From an uncultured Lachnospiraceae bacterium (GTDB lineage Bacteria; Bacillota; Clostridia; Lachnospirales; Lachnospiraceae): a DNA stretch of 63,999 nucleotides. The position numbers and the translations under genes were made by a program. Positions 9,019 to 17,136 of the stretch are shown here, piece by piece (position 1 is the first letter of the stretch; each line of letters starts with the position of its first letter). The notes beneath the pieces were generated by a model. The model worked only from the letters and a program-made list of their open reading frames with translations, had not been told where the DNA came from and did not search any database. The stretch lies in NCBI GenBank assembly GCA_949740535.1, contig CATJHO010000149.1, forward strand, positions 1 to 63,999, given 5' to 3'.

Positions 9019-9888
9019 CTATAATTTTCCTGCCCCCGGATACCGCTCCAGCAGTTTCTCATCTGCTTTTTTCATCTTTTCACAGTATTCCCTGTAGGAA
9101 GGGCTCAGTTTCTTCATGGCGGGCAGAAAGACATCCGTATAACCGCTGGCGCTCTGAAATTCCTTCATACAGGCCATCCACTTCCCGGCAGAGGAATTTT
9201 GATACGCTTCCGTCTGCCGGTATGCCAGATACCACTGGATGATTTCCTGATTCTTTTCCAGGAATTCTTCCGGCTCCTCCATTGACCGTTTCACATCTTC
9301 CAGCATATCCCCTATCTGATCCGTGCGGATCTTTGAAACAGCCTCTGCCATCTCCTCTTCCACCTCTTTTGGCACTTTAAAGGGCGGCATCTGATCCAGA
9401 AACTCAATCACTTCCTCGCAGGCCTCCTGCTGTTCCTCTGTGCAGACAGGCATTTCTAAAAACCGTGAAAAATGCATACACACAAACCGCCCGTAATATC
9501 CGGGAAAAGCCTCCACCATCCGCTGGCCAAGGGTTTTCTGAAGCTCCAGCGCCTGAAGCCCAAGCTCCACCTCAGCATAGGGCTTTCCAAGGGCCAAATC
9601 CCGAAGCAGCTCATTCCTGCGGGTATCCTGCCTGCTTTTAAGCTCCTGCCGCGCACAGGTCTTCTGAAGTGCTTCCCTTGACGAATCCTGCAGAATTCCT
9701 TTCATCTCTTCCACATTTATGCCAAGCCCCCGCAAGACATAGATTTTTTTCAAAACTTCCATATCTTCCTGGGTAAAATCCCGATATCCGTTTTCCAGCA
9801 CAACCGGCGACACCAGTCCTTTCCGGATATAATAGGCGATGGCCTTTTTCGTTAAATGGGTATATCTGCTTACTTCCTGAATCAACAT
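9019..9888 (-). CDS. MerR family transcriptional regulator
   Basis: Residues 1-70 form a MerR winged helix-turn-helix (VSRYTHLTKKAIAYYIRKGL, then GYRDFTQEDMEVLKKI). The remaining ~200 residues are a helical, acidic effector domain without the paired metal-binding cysteines of MerR/CueR, so a small organic ligand is more likely than a metal. GGAGA precedes the ATG. The gene has a textbook MerR-type promoter directly upstream, implying it activates or represses itself. No other gene is in the transcript. Confidence 0.92.
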   Translation of the reverse strand: MLIQEVSRYTHLTKKAIAYYIRKGLVSPVVLENGYRDFTQEDMEVLKKIYVLRGLGINVEEMKGILQDSSREALQKTCARQELKSRQDTRRNELLRDLALGKPYAEVELGLQALELQKTLGQRMVEAFPGYYGRFVCMHFSRFLEMPVCTEEQQEACEEVIEFLDQMPPFKVPKEVEEEMAEAVSKIRTDQIGDMLEDVKRSMEEPEEFLEKNQEIIQWYLAYRQTEAYQNSSAGKWMACMKEFQSASGYTDVFLPAMKKLSPSYREYCEKMKKADEKLLERYPGAGKL

Positions 9889-9965
9889 ATCTGTCTCCTC
9901 TCCTAAAACATCTTAAAACAGCTCAGCCCTCTCAAACGCTTAAGGCAGATCCGCTCTGTAATTTC

Positions 9966-9996
9966 ATCATAAGCCTTCCCCTAAGGGGACAGTCAA
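9966..9996 (-). promoter_or_regulatory. MerR-type autoregulatory promoter/operator
   Basis: On the minus strand TTGACT (9991-9996) and TATGAT (9966-9971) are separated by 19 bases rather than 17. The spacer is centred on a dyad, TCCCCTAAGGGGA on the plus strand (9977-9989), palindromic except for the central base. A 19-20 base spacer with a dyad is the known architecture by which MerR regulators untwist DNA to activate transcription. Confidence 0.88.
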
Positions 9997-10063
9997 GGGT
10001 AAATAAAGCAAAATAAAAGTTCTGATGTCCCTGTCAAGAGCCGGTCCCATTTCATATGACGTG

Positions 10064-10101
10064 AAAGAGAGCCGTACGCTTTTTGGCATACAGCTCTCTT
10101 C
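10064..10101 (-). terminator. probable terminator of the SH3-NlpC/P60 gene
   Basis: AGAGAGCCGTACGC (10066-10079) pairs with GCATACAGCTCTCT (10086-10099) with two G-U pairs on the minus transcript; the T-tract after it is short and interrupted (TTTCACG). It begins about 20 bases past the stop codon. Confidence 0.65.
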
Positions 10102-10119
10102 TTTATTGATTATACAATT

Positions 10120-11148
10120 TTAATCATTAATAATCCGCGCCGCGCTCACCGGGCTTCTGTAATACATATTTGAAGTAATGATACCGGTCCGGGAATTGCT
10201 GGCATGAACCACCCTTCCATTTCCGATATACATAGCCACGTGATTGATCCGGCGGCCGTTTCCATAGAAAATCAGGTCGCCCGGCTTCACATCGCCGACG
10301 CTGATCTTTGTTCCACAGTTAGCCTGCGCTCTGGAAGAGTGTGGCAGGGAAACTCCAAAGTTCCGATATACGGAAAGCACAAAACCGGAACAATCCGCAC
10401 CCTTTGTCAGGCTGGTGCCGCCCCATACATATCGGTTTCCGATAAACTGCTTCGCATACTCGCAGATAGCAATCCGAACATCTGTGACGCCTTCCCCGTA
10501 CAAAGCTTCGGTAATGGTCAAAGCAGTACTCAGCTCACTGGTCACATGAACGAATTCTGCGGCTACATATCCCTCCTCGCCATCGATATCCACTTTGAGC
10601 CATTCACCCTGATCCTCAAGCACAGCCAGTTCCTCGCCTTTGGGAACCATGGTCCAGAAATCTGCTTCCGTGCTTGGCTCCATACGCACATACAAGGCAT
10701 CCGCATCTACCTTCGCCACTTCCTGTCCCAGCTGGAATGCCCGTTCCACTGCCTCATCGCCTGTATACAGATACTCCGCCTTCACATAGCCTTCCACTTC
10801 ACCGGAAGTAATATGGGCCCACTCGCCGTCTATCTCCAGAATTTCACAGGCGGAATCCTTGCGCAGTTTTCCTACCAGCTTTCCCTCCGTGCCTGCTTCT
10901 GCACGAATATTCAAATTGTCCTCTACGTTAGCAATTCCAATATTTACATAACCCTCCAGGGGGGTGCCTGTCCACACCACCTCAGCTGTGGCTTTTGTCT
11001 CCTCTTCTGTATATGTGGTCTGATCAAAATTCGTTGCAATTCCTTCATTCAAACCGTCTCCAAGACCTGCAGCATGTGCATTTATCCCAGTCACTGCTAT
11101 CAGCGCTGCTCCCAATACCATTCCTGCCGCTTTTCCTCTTGTATACAT
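10120..11148 (-). CDS. secreted SH3-domain NlpC/P60 peptidoglycan hydrolase
   Basis: A signal peptide (about residues 1-27, ending INAHA-A) is followed by two bacterial SH3-like domains (about 65-125 and 140-205) and a C-terminal NlpC/P60 cysteine peptidase. The catalytic Cys lies in GADCSGFV, and the His is in INHVAMYIGNGRVVHA. Such enzymes cut D-Glu to meso-diaminopimelate or related links in cell-wall peptides, with SH3 domains binding the wall. The ATG at 11148 has TGGAGG upstream; an ATG four codons earlier overlaps that site. Confidence 0.92.
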   Translation of the reverse strand: MYTRGKAAGMVLGAALIAVTGINAHAAGLGDGLNEGIATNFDQTTYTEEETKATAEVVWTGTPLEGYVNIGIANVEDNLNIRAEAGTEGKLVGKLRKDSACEILEIDGEWAHITSGEVEGYVKAEYLYTGDEAVERAFQLGQEVAKVDADALYVRMEPSTEADFWTMVPKGEELAVLEDQGEWLKVDIDGEEGYVAAEFVHVTSELSTALTITEALYGEGVTDVRIAICEYAKQFIGNRYVWGGTSLTKGADCSGFVLSVYRNFGVSLPHSSRAQANCGTKISVGDVKPGDLIFYGNGRRINHVAMYIGNGRVVHASNSRTGIITSNMYYRSPVSAARIIND

Positions 11149-11208
11149 AGAAACCTCCATCTGTGACGTTCTTCTTGATTTGTTACAAATTTATTAAATT
11201 TCTTTTAC

Positions 11209-11237
11209 ATAATATCGAAATTATCGAAATTTGTCAA
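11209..11237 (-). promoter_or_regulatory. promoter of the NlpC/P60 gene
   Basis: Minus-strand TTGACA (11232-11237) and TATTAT (11209-11214) are 17 bases apart. The spacer contains a tandem TTTCGATA/TTTCGATA direct repeat, which could be a regulator site. Confidence 0.8.
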
Positions 11238-11288
11238 GCCTTTTTTTCCAGTTTGCCTTCCTTCATCAGACAGTCCTGCGGGAAATTT

Positions 11289-11792
11289 TCACCTTCTGCG
11301 GCCTGCCTGCCGGATCAGCTGCTTTAATCTTTCCCGATCCCAGAGCTCCACGCCAATCTCATCTCCCAGCTCCAGAGCCGAGGGAAAAAAGTAACTGTTC
11401 GTCACAACCACCGGCACCTCACATCCATAAAACTCTGCCCCTGCATAAGCCTCCTGGACTGCTTTATTGGGAACCTTGGAGGTATAGTGCTTACACTGGA
11501 TGCCATAAGATATACCGTCCTTCTGAGCCAGAATATCCACCCCCTGATCCCCGCTTCCCTTCGTTACCTCCACATGGATAAATCCGGCCCGCGCCAAAAG
11601 CTCTGCAACAAATTCCTCAAATTCCCAGCCGTCCATCTCATCAAAATCTGCCTTTCGGAACCGGCGCCAGTCTCCAGCTTTACGAAGGCTCCAGCCGGTC
11701 AGCCGAAACAGCATCTTAAAGGGCCAGAATATCACCCGGAGAAGAAACAGCAGAGGTGCTGCAACCAAATAATAAAAAAGCTTCAACAGCAT
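11289..11792 (-). CDS. membrane-anchored Mrr-like restriction endonuclease fold protein
   Basis: The 167-residue protein starts with a hydrophobic segment (about residues 3-25) followed by a basic linker, then an Mrr-type nuclease core: GWEFEEFVAELLARAGF, a catalytic Asp in GDQGVDI, and the Q-x-K motif in GIQCKHY. Mrr-family enzymes usually cut modified DNA or act on foreign DNA, but short membrane-tethered forms are common and poorly characterised in Firmicutes. No methyltransferase or ATPase partner is adjacent. Cleavage activity is inferred only from the fold motif. Confidence 0.82.
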   Translation of the reverse strand: MLLKLFYYLVAAPLLFLLRVIFWPFKMLFRLTGWSLRKAGDWRRFRKADFDEMDGWEFEEFVAELLARAGFIHVEVTKGSGDQGVDILAQKDGISYGIQCKHYTSKVPNKAVQEAYAGAEFYGCEVPVVVTNSYFFPSALELGDEIGVELWDRERLKQLIRQAGRRR

Positions 11793-11850
11793 AAGACTGC
11801 TCCTTTCTTACCCTCTCTTGACAAGGGCATTTCGTTCTGCACACATACGT

Positions 11851-11878
11851 AAAAGAAAGAAGCCATGACAGCTTCTTC
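11851..11878 (-). terminator. intrinsic terminator of the Na/Pi cotransporter gene
   Basis: On the minus strand AAGAAGC and GCTTCTT form a seven-pair stem with a seven-base loop followed by TCTTTT, about 60 bases after the stop codon at 11938. Confidence 0.7.
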
Positions 11879-11937
11879 CTTGACCTGTATTCCAAAATTT
11901 TAAATTTATCTCCAGACACACCCCAGGGATATGGAAG

Positions 11938-13557
11938 TTATTCATCCAAAATCGCAAAGGCAATATTCGTGGCATGGTCTGCCACACGCTCCAGACCGGA
12001 ACAGATATCCGAGAAAATCATACCTGCCGCCGGTGTACATTCATTCCTGGTCAGACGGTCCACATGGGACTGCTGCAGCTGCTTCTCCAGAACATCCACC
12101 TGATTCTCAATCTGGCTGATCTCCTCCACATGCTCCCGGTTGTTGTGGGAAAAGGTATCCAGGGAGTACTGAAGAATCTTATTCACCAGCTCCATCATCT
12201 CACCCAGCTCATGCTGAGCTTCCCTGCTGAAGCCCACATTTTTCTCAATGCGCTGCTTGGCGGAATCCGCTACGTTCTCCGCATGATCGCCGATACGCTC
12301 AATATCATTTACCACATGGAAGAGGCCGCCGATGCTCTTGGCATCATCCACCGGCAGGGTGGATTGATTGATTTTCACCAGGTAATCGGTAATGGCGTGA
12401 TTGAGGAAATTGATATTTTCCTCCACATGATAAACCTCTTCAATATCCTCCTCATCCAGCGTAATCAAAGCATTCATGGCACGGTTCAGGTTGGTATAGG
12501 CAAGCTGTCCCATACGCTCCAGCTCCTTTGTTACCTCCACCACAGCCGTAGCCGGAGAAAATACATTCTTGGCGCCGATATAAACCAGTTCGAAATCTTT
12601 CTCGTCGTCGCTCTCGCTGCCCGGCACCAGAAGGTACGTCAGTTTCACAATCAGGCCTGCCGCAGGGAAGAGTACAATCACCTGGAAAATCTTAAAGATG
12701 GTATGGGCATTTGCCACTGCACGTCCGATATTGCCGCCGGAAATCTGCATAAAGAACGTTTCCAGCCAGCCGGAGGCAAAGGTCAGGACTGCCACCATCA
12801 AAATGGTTCCAAACACATTGAAAAGGAAATGAATCAGCGATGCCCGCTTTGCATCCTTCTTTCCGCTCAAACCGGCCAGGAGGGCGGAGGTACAGGCGCC
12901 GATATTACAGCCCAGAATAATATAGAAACAGATGCCAAGCTCCAGAAGCCCCTGCTGGGCCATCAAGAGCACGATACTGACCGTTACGGAAGAGCTCTGC
13001 ACAACTGCCGTCACAATGAATCCCATCAAAACAGCCAGAATGGGATTTGACAGAGAACCAAGGGCATCTACAATCAAAGGAGAGTCATGAAGAGAAGACA
13101 TGCTGCCGGACATTCCGCTTAAACCCATAAACAGAACGCCGAAGCCCAAAACTACCTCGCCAATCTTCTTTACCATAGGCTTCTTGCAGAACATTACCAT
13201 GATGACTCCGGCCATCAGGAACACCGGAGCAACCTCAGAGAGGTTGAAGGCAACCAGCTGTGAGGTAATCGTGGTACCGATATTGGCACCCATGATCACG
13301 CCTGCCGCCTGATACAGGGTCATCAAACCGGAATTTACAAAGCTGACCACCATCACGGTGGTGGCGCTTGAGGACTGAATCACTGCACAGAACACGATAC
13401 CTACCAGCATGCCGATAAAGCGGTTTTTGGTAAAGAATTCCAAAATTCCTCTCAGCTTTGCGCCTGCCGCTTTTTCCAGGCCGTCGCTCATCAGTTTCAT
13501 TCCATAGAGAAAGAGACCCAGACCTCCCAGCAGTCCCAGAATGATCGAATAATCCAT
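11938..13557 (-). CDS. Na/Pi cotransporter family protein with PhoU-like domain
   Basis: The N-terminal ~310 residues hold multiple membrane segments and the duplicated QSSS signature (VIQSSSATT near residue 60 and VVQSSSVTV near residue 185) of type II Na-phosphate cotransporters (NptA/YjbB group). The C-terminal ~220 residues are a helical PhoU-like domain (RIGDHAENVAD and GLERVADHATNIA repeats). It likely moves phosphate across the membrane in response to phosphate status. The stretch between it and ribF (13558-13814) is A/T-rich and I see no confident promoter there. Confidence 0.92.
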   Translation of the reverse strand: MDYSIILGLLGGLGLFLYGMKLMSDGLEKAAGAKLRGILEFFTKNRFIGMLVGIVFCAVIQSSSATTVMVVSFVNSGLMTLYQAAGVIMGANIGTTITSQLVAFNLSEVAPVFLMAGVIMVMFCKKPMVKKIGEVVLGFGVLFMGLSGMSGSMSSLHDSPLIVDALGSLSNPILAVLMGFIVTAVVQSSSVTVSIVLLMAQQGLLELGICFYIILGCNIGACTSALLAGLSGKKDAKRASLIHFLFNVFGTILMVAVLTFASGWLETFFMQISGGNIGRAVANAHTIFKIFQVIVLFPAAGLIVKLTYLLVPGSESDDEKDFELVYIGAKNVFSPATAVVEVTKELERMGQLAYTNLNRAMNALITLDEEDIEEVYHVEENINFLNHAITDYLVKINQSTLPVDDAKSIGGLFHVVNDIERIGDHAENVADSAKQRIEKNVGFSREAQHELGEMMELVNKILQYSLDTFSHNNREHVEEISQIENQVDVLEKQLQQSHVDRLTRNECTPAAGMIFSDICSGLERVADHATNIAFAILDE

Positions 13558-13814
13558 GGTTTTCTCCTTTGCATTTTGACAATTTTATATATTTGGTGTG
13601 ATTTTCAGTCTATTTTCTGTTAAAATCCTGCAAGCTCTCTGTGACTTTATAAAATCTTCATTTATACTTTAATATAAATTCATAAATACTGCAAGTAGAT
13701 TCTTCTTAAGCAATGCCTTTCATGGTATATACTTCGGCATAAGTCTCTGCTCTATTTTCCCTTTCATACGCAGATCACAAAAAGCATTCCTTCTGTTATT
13801 ATTTCGCAGCTTTC

Positions 13815-14708
13815 CTACGAGAAAAACTCCCGCCCCCAGGCCGCGTCCGCCTCTATCTGTGCTTTCAGCGCCTTCAGAGAATCAAACTTACGCTCCGGCC
13901 GTTCATAGCCGCAGAACTGCACCTGAATGATCTCCCCGTACAAATCCTTGTCCCAGTCAAACAGATAGGTCTCCACACCTTTTTGGATCTCCCCGCCTAC
14001 CGTAGGCTTGTACCCAATGTTGGTGATTCCTTCAAACACCTCTCCTGCAATCAGCGTACGGGTAGCGTAAACGCCGTTGGGGGGAAGCAGCTTCTGCCCG
14101 GAGGGGAGCACATTGGTTGTGGGCATTCCCAGAGTTCTTCCGATCCGCCTGCCGTGAAGAACCTCTCCTGTCACCGAATAGGCATAGCCCAGAAGCTGAT
14201 TTACCAGCTCCATACGTCCTGCTTCCAGGGCTTCCTTAATATAGGTACTGCTGATCTCCCGCCCCTGCCAGCAGGCCTTCTCCACAACTTCCACCTGAAA
14301 ACCGCAGGCTGCACTCATCTTCTGCAATAAATGGTAATCGCCTTTCCGCTGATAGCCAAAACGGAAATCTGTTCCCACTGCCAGATACTCTGCATGAAGG
14401 CCTTTTTTTAAGACATCCCGCACAAAATCCTCTGGCTCCATATGGGAAAATGACGGAACAAACGGACATTCCACCAGATAATCCAGATGCTCCCGGCTAA
14501 GAATCTCTCTGCGCTCCTCTGGCAGCGTCAAAGCCGGGCGGGACCCAAAATCAAAAGTGAAAATCAGAGAAGCCAGCCCCTCTTTCTTCTTCGCCAGCAC
14601 CCGGTCTACCAAAAGCCGGTGTCCCTGATGAAGTCCGTCAAATTTTCCCAGAGTGACGGCTGTGGGCTCTGAAATCTGAAATTCTGTTGTATCTTTTATA
14701 AGTTCCAT
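13815..14708 (-). CDS. ribF: bifunctional riboflavin kinase / FAD synthetase
   Basis: A 297-residue two-domain enzyme of normal length. The N-terminal nucleotidyltransferase domain has GKFDGLHQGHR (about residues 22-32) and the ISSTYIKEAL motif near 155; the C-terminal flavokinase domain has GRRIGRTLGMPTTNV near 187. It converts riboflavin to FMN and FAD in the cytosol. It is the last gene of the rimP-to-ribF operon, 82 bases after truB. Confidence 0.96.
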   Translation of the reverse strand: MELIKDTTEFQISEPTAVTLGKFDGLHQGHRLLVDRVLAKKKEGLASLIFTFDFGSRPALTLPEERREILSREHLDYLVECPFVPSFSHMEPEDFVRDVLKKGLHAEYLAVGTDFRFGYQRKGDYHLLQKMSAACGFQVEVVEKACWQGREISSTYIKEALEAGRMELVNQLLGYAYSVTGEVLHGRRIGRTLGMPTTNVLPSGQKLLPPNGVYATRTLIAGEVFEGITNIGYKPTVGGEIQKGVETYLFDWDKDLYGEIIQVQFCGYERPERKFDSLKALKAQIEADAAWGREFFS

Positions 14709-14790
14709 ATTGATTCCTTTTTCGGTTCTGCACCGCCTATTTTTTCAGCAAAATCCCACTGCCGGCGCCTTCCCGGCCGTTTCAGCCGGA

Positions 14791-15720
14791 TCACGAAGTC
14801 AAAAACATCTTTACCGGCCGGAACAAGCCTTGTGCATAGCGGTAAATACCCACAAAAACGCCTTTTGAATCGTAAACCCGGACCTGCAGCTCTTCTCTCT
14901 GCCCGGAAACGCTCTCTGACACGCTTTCTGGAATCTCTCCTGCGCTCCTGCAGATCAGCTGCGGATCGAAAGAATTGCCATTGTACACGAACCGGTCTCC
15001 CTCCGCCCGCATCCGGATCCTGGGATACTGCCGGAACATTTCATCCACCGGAATCAGAATGTCTCCCATTCTGCCTTCAGCCATCTGTTCCTCTATCTGG
15101 GAAAGCCGCAGGCTGTCTTCCATGGAAAAACAGTCTACCCTGGTCCGAAGGAGGCTTTTCATACAGCCGCCGCAGCCCAGCCGCTCTCCGATATCCTGAC
15201 AGAGTGTCCGGATGTATGTGCCGCTGGAGCAGGTCACCGTAAGGGACACCTCCGGGAGATCGATCCGGGAAATACCTATCTTACGAATCAGGACCCGTCT
15301 AGCCTTCCGCTCCACTTCTCTGCCTTCTCTGGCCAGCTCATAGAGTCTTTTTCCATTTACCTTCAATGCAGAATACATGGGCGGCACCTGATCATAGCTT
15401 CCCTGAAAGCTCATCACCGCCTCTTCCACGGCTTCCCGGCTCACCCATACCTCTCTCTGGCGCAGAATCCTGCCGGAAGTATCCTGGGTATCCGTCTCAA
15501 TGCCCAGCAGAAGCACGGCCTGGTAGGTCTTCTCTTTCTCCGTGAGCATGCCGCAGAGCTTTGTGGCGTTTCCCACACACACAGGAAGAACTCCCTCCGC
15601 ATCGGGATCGAGAGTTCCTGTATGTCCTATCTTTTTTTGTTTTAAAATTCCTCTGAGCTTTGCCACCACATCATGGGAGGTAAAGCCCGCTTCCTTATAA
15701 ATATTCAGAATTCCGTTCAT
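14791..15720 (-). CDS. truB: tRNA pseudouridine(55) synthase
   Basis: TruB isomerises U55 in the T-loop of tRNAs. The catalytic aspartate lies in GHTGTLDPDAEGVLPV (about residues 31-46), and later motifs SSGTYIRTLCQDIG and a C-terminal PUA-like part are present. The ATG at 15720 begins MNGILNIYKEAGFTSHD, the conserved TruB N-terminus, with AGGAAGGA upstream; an ATG 18 codons earlier is inside the preceding gene. It follows nrnA by 19 bases. Confidence 0.95.
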   Translation of the reverse strand: MNGILNIYKEAGFTSHDVVAKLRGILKQKKIGHTGTLDPDAEGVLPVCVGNATKLCGMLTEKEKTYQAVLLLGIETDTQDTSGRILRQREVWVSREAVEEAVMSFQGSYDQVPPMYSALKVNGKRLYELAREGREVERKARRVLIRKIGISRIDLPEVSLTVTCSSGTYIRTLCQDIGERLGCGGCMKSLLRTRVDCFSMEDSLRLSQIEEQMAEGRMGDILIPVDEMFRQYPRIRMRAEGDRFVYNGNSFDPQLICRSAGEIPESVSESVSGQREELQVRVYDSKGVFVGIYRYAQGLFRPVKMFLTS

Positions 15721-15739
15721 TCCGGATCCTTCCTGTCTC

Positions 15740-16720
15740 TTAAGCCTGCTCTGCCTCCACAAGCTGCTGCTCAATATGTAAGGTCAGATTATTGACCACA
15801 TCGTGAAGCGTCCCGTGCATGGTACAGCCGGCTGCCTTCACATGTCCGCCCCCGCCAAAATAAGCGCAGACCTGGCTCACATCCACCGGCCCGTTGGAGC
15901 GCAGACTTACCTTGTATTCCTGATTGCCAATCTCATGAAGGAAAATCGCCACCTGCACCCCTTTGGTCACACGAAGCTGATTTACGATTCCTTCCAGATC
16001 TTTCGGGCCCACTCCATAGAATTCCATATCTTTCTGGCGGATTCTGCCCATAATAATCTTTCCATCCAGAAGCAGAATACTCTCCATCAGCGTCCGGCCC
16101 AGCACCTGGTTCTGTACATAGGTCTTCTGATAAAAAGTCTCGTCAATAATTCTGGAGAAATTTATTCCTTTCGCTATCAGCCTGCCTGCTGTTTCCAGGG
16201 TTTTCGGTGAGGTATTGGAATACTGGAAAATTCCCGTATCATGGATTATCCCCATGTAAAGAGCTTCCGCTGTTTCCTTGGAAATCTTATCTTCCTCCAG
16301 CGTATCAAAAATCAGCTCAGAAGTGGAGCTTGCCTCAGGATTAATCCAGTCTTTTTCCGCAAATCCCCCGTTGGTAATGTGGTGATCGATACAGATGGTC
16401 CGTTCTGCCTCTTCAAAACACTTAAGACCTCGGCCCAGACGCTCCTTATCACTTACGTCCAGCGCCAGAAACAGATCATACCTTCTGTCTGACGGGCATT
16501 CTGTCGTAATCTCCTCAAAGCCTGCCAGAGAAGCAAAGGAAGGATTCTTCCCCTCCAGATAAACTACTGCCTCAATCCCCGGATACCACTCCCGGATATA
16601 GTTATACACGGCCAGACAGGCACCGGTACAGTCCCCGTCAGGCCTTACGTGTCCTCCAATGATAACGCTCTTCACCTGCTCTAATTCATTCGCCAGTTTG
16701 ATCATTTTCATCATCCTCAT
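15740..16720 (-). CDS. nrnA: bifunctional oligoribonuclease / pAp phosphatase (DHH family)
   Basis: A DHH-DHHA1 phosphoesterase: metal-binding HVRPDGDCTGA near residue 24, DHHITNGG near residue 110, and the C-terminal GGGGHVKAAG near residue 295. NrnA degrades nanoRNAs and 3',5'-bisphosphoadenosine. It overlaps rbfA by 35 bases if started at 16720; ATG codons at 16714, 16711 and 16705 are alternatives, the last being better spaced from GAGGATGA. The overlap implies translational coupling. Confidence 0.93.
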   Translation of the reverse strand: MRMMKMIKLANELEQVKSVIIGGHVRPDGDCTGACLAVYNYIREWYPGIEAVVYLEGKNPSFASLAGFEEITTECPSDRRYDLFLALDVSDKERLGRGLKCFEEAERTICIDHHITNGGFAEKDWINPEASSTSELIFDTLEEDKISKETAEALYMGIIHDTGIFQYSNTSPKTLETAGRLIAKGINFSRIIDETFYQKTYVQNQVLGRTLMESILLLDGKIIMGRIRQKDMEFYGVGPKDLEGIVNQLRVTKGVQVAIFLHEIGNQEYKVSLRSNGPVDVSQVCAYFGGGGHVKAAGCTMHGTLHDVVNNLTLHIEQQLVEAEQA

Positions 16721-17075
16721 TTTCTTTCCGGTTTACATCGTCAATGAACTTGGACATATTCACACCGTATTCGATGGACTGATCCAGGATAAAACGAATT
16801 TCCGGTGTGTTGCGCAGATTGATGGATTTGGCCAGCGCCCGCCGGATGTATCCTTCCGCGCTCTTAAGCCCTGCCAGGGTATCCTGCTGAGCCTTTTCAT
16901 CGCCCAGCACACTGATATAGGCTTTGGCACTCTTTAAGTCAGGCGCCACTTCCACTTCCACCACAGAGGTCATGGGATGAATCCGGGGATCTTTAATCTC
17001 TCCCCGGATAATGTTACTCAGCTCCCGCCGGACCTCTCCGTTAATTCTTGTATTTTTAATGCTGTTTTTTCTCAT
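16686..17075 (-). CDS. rbfA: 30S ribosome-binding factor RbfA
   Basis: A 129-residue KH-like protein that helps mature the 16S rRNA 5' end and supports late 30S assembly. The conserved ELSNIIRGEIKDPRI (about 18-32) and STAR-like hinge TPEIRFILDQSIEYG are visible. The tail is acidic. It follows infB by 61 bases and overlaps nrnA. Confidence 0.95.
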   Translation of the reverse strand: MRKNSIKNTRINGEVRRELSNIIRGEIKDPRIHPMTSVVEVEVAPDLKSAKAYISVLGDEKAQQDTLAGLKSAEGYIRRALAKSINLRNTPEIRFILDQSIEYGVNMSKFIDDVNRKENEDDENDQTGE

Positions 17076-17136
17076 TCTTACCTCTCACGCCGCAGAATCT
17101 GCGGCCAAATTCCAGGCCTGCTTATGAGACGTCTCC

